Source: Procambarus clarkii
Taxonomy: Eukaryota > Arthropoda > Malacostraca > Decapoda > Cambaridae
Direction: 5' to 3'
DNA: 64,000 nt
Assembly: GCF_040958095.1 (NCBI RefSeq)
Contig: NC_091195.1
Span: 24,053,123-24,117,122, forward strand
This document shows positions 61,150 to 64,000 of the stretch, piece by piece. How positions within the stretch are numbered: the first letter of the stretch is position 1; each line of letters begins with the position of its first letter. Under the pieces are notes generated by a model. The model was not told where the DNA came from. It made no database searches and saw only the letters and a list, made by a program, of their open reading frames with translations. The position numbers and the translations under genes were made by a program.

Positions 61150-62060
61150 ATTGTCTTAGATTGTTTCAGTATTGTAGTCTATTTTCTTAGGAATATTTTG
61201 ATACCTAAATGAGAACTGTAGCACGAAAACTAAAGTAAGTATACATGAAACAAGAGAAACTTTTTTTGTGGGTGTTGCGGGTGTGAGTTGGAGTGTCAAG
61301 AGCGGGTTCCGGTTGTGTGTTTTTCCGTCATCTCTACAGCTGTGAATTCCAAGGAATTGTATTTGATATGCATATGTCTGTGTAGGGAATTTTATTCCGA
61401 ACACTATACAAAAAAAAACGGTGTGAAACAAGTATAAACTTGAAAAACATGAGCAAAGTAAAAACTTTTGACGCTCACGGGTACAAACACGCGTAAGATT
61501 TTATTCGCCGCAAATTTATTTGACGCTGTGTTGGCCAACTCTACCCATGTTCTTATAGAACTTTCTATTGCGAACACATTGCTATAAAATGAAATACGTA
61601 GCTCCAGAAATAATGTCAGGACAGTGAAATCAGTATAAACATTCAAAGCCCTGCATCACACCAGTGTCGTCCCTGCTGAAATCACGGCTAATGCTTCGCC
61701 CAGTTCCCACACTCGTGCGGGTCACCCGATACCATAATTAGACATTGATAGGCATATGTCTGGGTGGGGAATTTTATTGTGAGTTCAGTGATATCAAAAT
61801 GAGCGCTGTAGGATGACTGTGAGGCTGGCAACAAACGAAAGAGTATGAACATTTACTTCCTGTTTGGTTGTCACGGCGAGTCATCTTCGTGTTTATTTAC
61901 TTCGTGGTGGGATACCAAATGCTTCGGTGACATTTTATGCATATGATCTTGTAGAGAATTTTATTGCCAACGCATTGATACCAAAATGAAAAACGTAGCT
62001 CGAGAATTGAGGTTAGCAGCGTGAAAAGATTATAAACTTTTTTGTGTTTACGCTTGAGCA
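61150..62060. repeat. Degenerate ~200-bp repeat series
   Basis: A motif like GGAATTTTATTGCGAACAC ... CAAAATGAAAAACGTAGCTC recurs near 61190, 61388, 61553, 61768 and 61957, strongly diverged. No ORF. Confidence 0.6.
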
Positions 62061-62103
62061 CAACCCGATTGTTTTTCCAGCTAGTGCCGCGCGCACTAAA
62101 GTG

Positions 62104-62465
62104 TGCATTATACACACCATAATGCACCAGTACACACCATAAGGCACCAGAACACACACCATAAGGCACCAGTACACACCATAATGCACCAGTACACACC
62201 ATAATGCACCAGTACACACCATAATGCACCAGTACACACCATAAGGCACCAGTACACAATAAGGCACCAGTACACACAATAATGCACCAGTACACACCAT
62301 AAGGCACCAGTACACTCCATACGGCACCAGTACGCACCATAAGGCACTAGAACACACCATAAGGCACCAGTACACACCATAAAGCACCAGTATACACCAT
62401 AAGGCCCCAGTACACACCATAAGGTACGAGTACACACTATAAGGCACCATCAGTACACACCTACA
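62104..62465. repeat. 20-bp minisatellite
   Basis: About 18 units of CACCATAAGGCACCAGTACA with small variations. The minus strand is open in all three frames because the unit lacks stops; no gene is implied. Confidence 0.95.
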
Positions 62466-62466
62466 G

Positions 62467-62632
62467 GTATTTGTTTCTGGTGTGGTGCTCATGGGATCTG
62501 TTACAACCTTCTAGGAAGCTTTTAGGGTCAGGATTGACATTACAGTGCAGCGTTTTATATATATAAAATACACATGAGAGTATGTGCAGGGACTTAATAT
62601 CTAACATATTCAGAGATTTGAGTAAGGGGTCC
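62467..62632 (-). mobile_element. LINE RT fragment
   Basis: Matches 5270-5415 (minus strand, N-M-L-D-I-K-S-L-H-type region). Frame broken. Confidence 0.75.
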
Positions 62633-62775
62633 ATATATACTGCCCGGTTGCCTGAAATGCTATATGCCTACTATATTGGCTTTAGGTATTGTATGCACTA
62701 GCTCTATCTATAAATCCAACATTATGTTTGTAAATCAACTATGTATGTACTTTCCTGAATAAAATTGACTTTACT
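62633..62775 (+). mobile_element. LINE 3' tail, opposite orientation
   Basis: Carries GGCTTTAGGTATTGTATGCA and a CTGAATAAAA end, the 3' UTR of the same LINE superfamily. It adjoins the preceding fragment in opposite orientation. Confidence 0.7.
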
Positions 62776-63261
62776 CTACACTTATATGCTCTGTGGATTT
62801 GTTATCCCTTATCGTTTGGGAGAAAAAAAATGACTAATACGTTCGGCGAATGACTTTGACTTCAACTTCACTTTGACTTCGTTCATGTCATCGTATTTTC
62901 CGTAATATATAAAGGTTATGACAATGCAATTATATTATTGTGTGCAAATAATTTGGAAATTTCATGTACCCTAAAAATAGTAAAATAAAGAATAAGAATA
63001 ATTAAATAATTGTTGTAGTAAATTGTCACACGTTCATCATACGCAAACGAACACACAGTGTGGAGCGTCAGTAGACCAAGGTCCGCGCCATTTTAAAACA
63101 CGGCTTCGAATGTAAGTAATGTTTTTCTCGTACTAACACTGTGTTATGCAATAGATTAGGTCTTGAATTCACAAATTTAGTTGTTACATCTGACAGAGTA
63201 TGTTAGACGGTGTAATGCTGGTCCATGTTGACGTATTTGTGGGCTTGATTGGTTTACATGT
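62776..63261. other. Unassigned DNA
   Basis: No recognisable gene or repeat in about 490 bp. Confidence 0.4.
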
Positions 63262-63560
63262 GATGGCACACAATATCGGCACCCCACAACATGCTATTGA
63301 AGTTGGAATGCATGGCATAGGCTCCTCACACAATGTTCTTTATGTGGTCCTCAGGTGATAGTTTTCTATTTAGAACCACCCCTAGATCTCTTTCTTTATC
63401 AGAATTCCTTAAAGATTTCTCACATGGTTTTCCTAATGATAGATTGTGGGCTGTAAGGGACAGGTTTGATGTATGGATTAGTTGATAGAAGTTCCAGTCC
63501 ACCTGTAGACAGGGATCTCACATCAGCTTGTATATTATACAAGGATAAGATTTGATAAAT
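63262..63560 (-). mobile_element. LINE RT thumb fragment
   Basis: The minus strand reads D-K-E-R-D-L-G-V-V-L-N-R-K-L-S-P-E-D-H-I, the E-x-D-L-G-V motif of CR1/Jockey-type RTs. Adjacent codons to about 63470 fit the same ORF. 5' and 3' parts are missing. Confidence 0.75.
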
Positions 63561-63639
63561 TCAGTTATTTGACTGAACACTGGTTCTGTTTAAATCAGAG
63601 ATTTAAACATACATAGTCTAACCTAGCTCCTTTCTTTTT

Positions 63640-64000
63640 TACCTAGCCTAACCTAGCTTTTTTTCCCAAGCCGGTCTATGGCCCATGTTTTTTTTCGATG
63701 CCTCAGTGGTCCATGCACATGTCCGTTCAAGGGGATTAAATAGCCGTTCTATGGCCCCAGGGTTTTACGAACTTCTTTTTCCCAAAGCCGGTCTATGGCC
63801 CGTGTTTTTTTTTATGCCTCAGTGGTCCATGCACAGGTCCGTTCAAGGGGATTAAATAGCCGTTCTATGGCCCCAGGGTTTTCTCAAATTTTCTTTCATA
63901 GCCGGTCTATGGCCCCTGGGTTTTACGAACTTTTTTTCCCAAGCCGGTCTATGGCCCCTGGGTTTTACGAACTTTTTTTCCCAAGCCGGTCTATGGCGTG
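63640..64000. repeat. Satellite start: CCGGTCTATGGCC repeats
   Basis: Units of about 42 bp built on AAGCCGGTCTATGGCCC plus GGGTTTTACGAACTTTTTT, combined with a ~120-bp variant that adds GCCTCAGTGGTCCATGCAC. Continues beyond the window. Confidence 0.85.

Noticed and set aside
61897..62492. Trp/Cys/Val-rich ORFs on the minus strand
   Set aside because: Product of the 20-bp minisatellite, which has no stops in any minus frame.

Overview
This is eukaryotic, repeat-dominated DNA with no intact host gene. Long (TA)n tracts, TTAGG-type blocks, Penelope-like elements (PLEs), CR1/Jockey-like LINEs and several tRNA-related repeats suggest an arthropod, most likely a decapod crustacean such as a crayfish or shrimp. 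That placement is an inference from repeat content.

0-19 kb: LINE fragments; a decayed C2H2 zinc-finger gene on the minus strand (about 0.55-2.3 kb); a TA-flanked MITE (3426-3815); a head-to-head pair of PLEs (3.9-9.5 kb), the left one split by a nearly full-length RT-coding LINE (4.8-6.7 kb); LINE RT fragments; a 1-kb purine minisatellite (11.4-12.4 kb); a MULE transposase fragment (13.8-14.2 kb); a segmental duplication (2.5-3.3 kb against 15.6-17.0 kb); and a second PLE family (17.3-18.0 kb).

19-27 kb: a complete Ty3/Gypsy element (Gypsy-1, 19116-26923) with 355-bp LTRs and a 4-bp target duplication. Its Gag starts with a helix-hairpin-helix domain. A T TTA AAC slippery site followed by a predicted H-type pseudoknot joins gag to pol. 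Pol ends in a PHD finger that resembles the PHF8/KDM7 type. Only two nonsense codons break it.

27-46 kb: about 72 copies of a 265-bp satellite carrying pol III A-box and B-box matches. The array contains one orientation switch, a 6-unit higher-order period near its right end, and one unit marked by a 46-bp insertion. Both ends abut (TA)n.

46-59 kb: two more MITE copies and a third PLE copy (48.2-58.7 kb, minus). The PLE was split by Gypsy-2 (49271-56921), a Gypsy-type element with the unusual order protease-integrase-RT-RNase H (Gmr1-like). Gypsy-2 was in turn entered by a truncated LINE.

59-64 kb: tRNA-like repeats, AT-rich unassigned DNA, a piggyBac-type C-terminal cysteine-rich domain, degenerate repeats, a 20-bp minisatellite, LINE fragments and the start of a satellite that runs off the window.

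Most coding regions here belong to selfish elements and work within each element (Gag/Pol for LTR elements, RT plus GIY-YIG nuclease for PLEs). I see no operon-like or host pathway.
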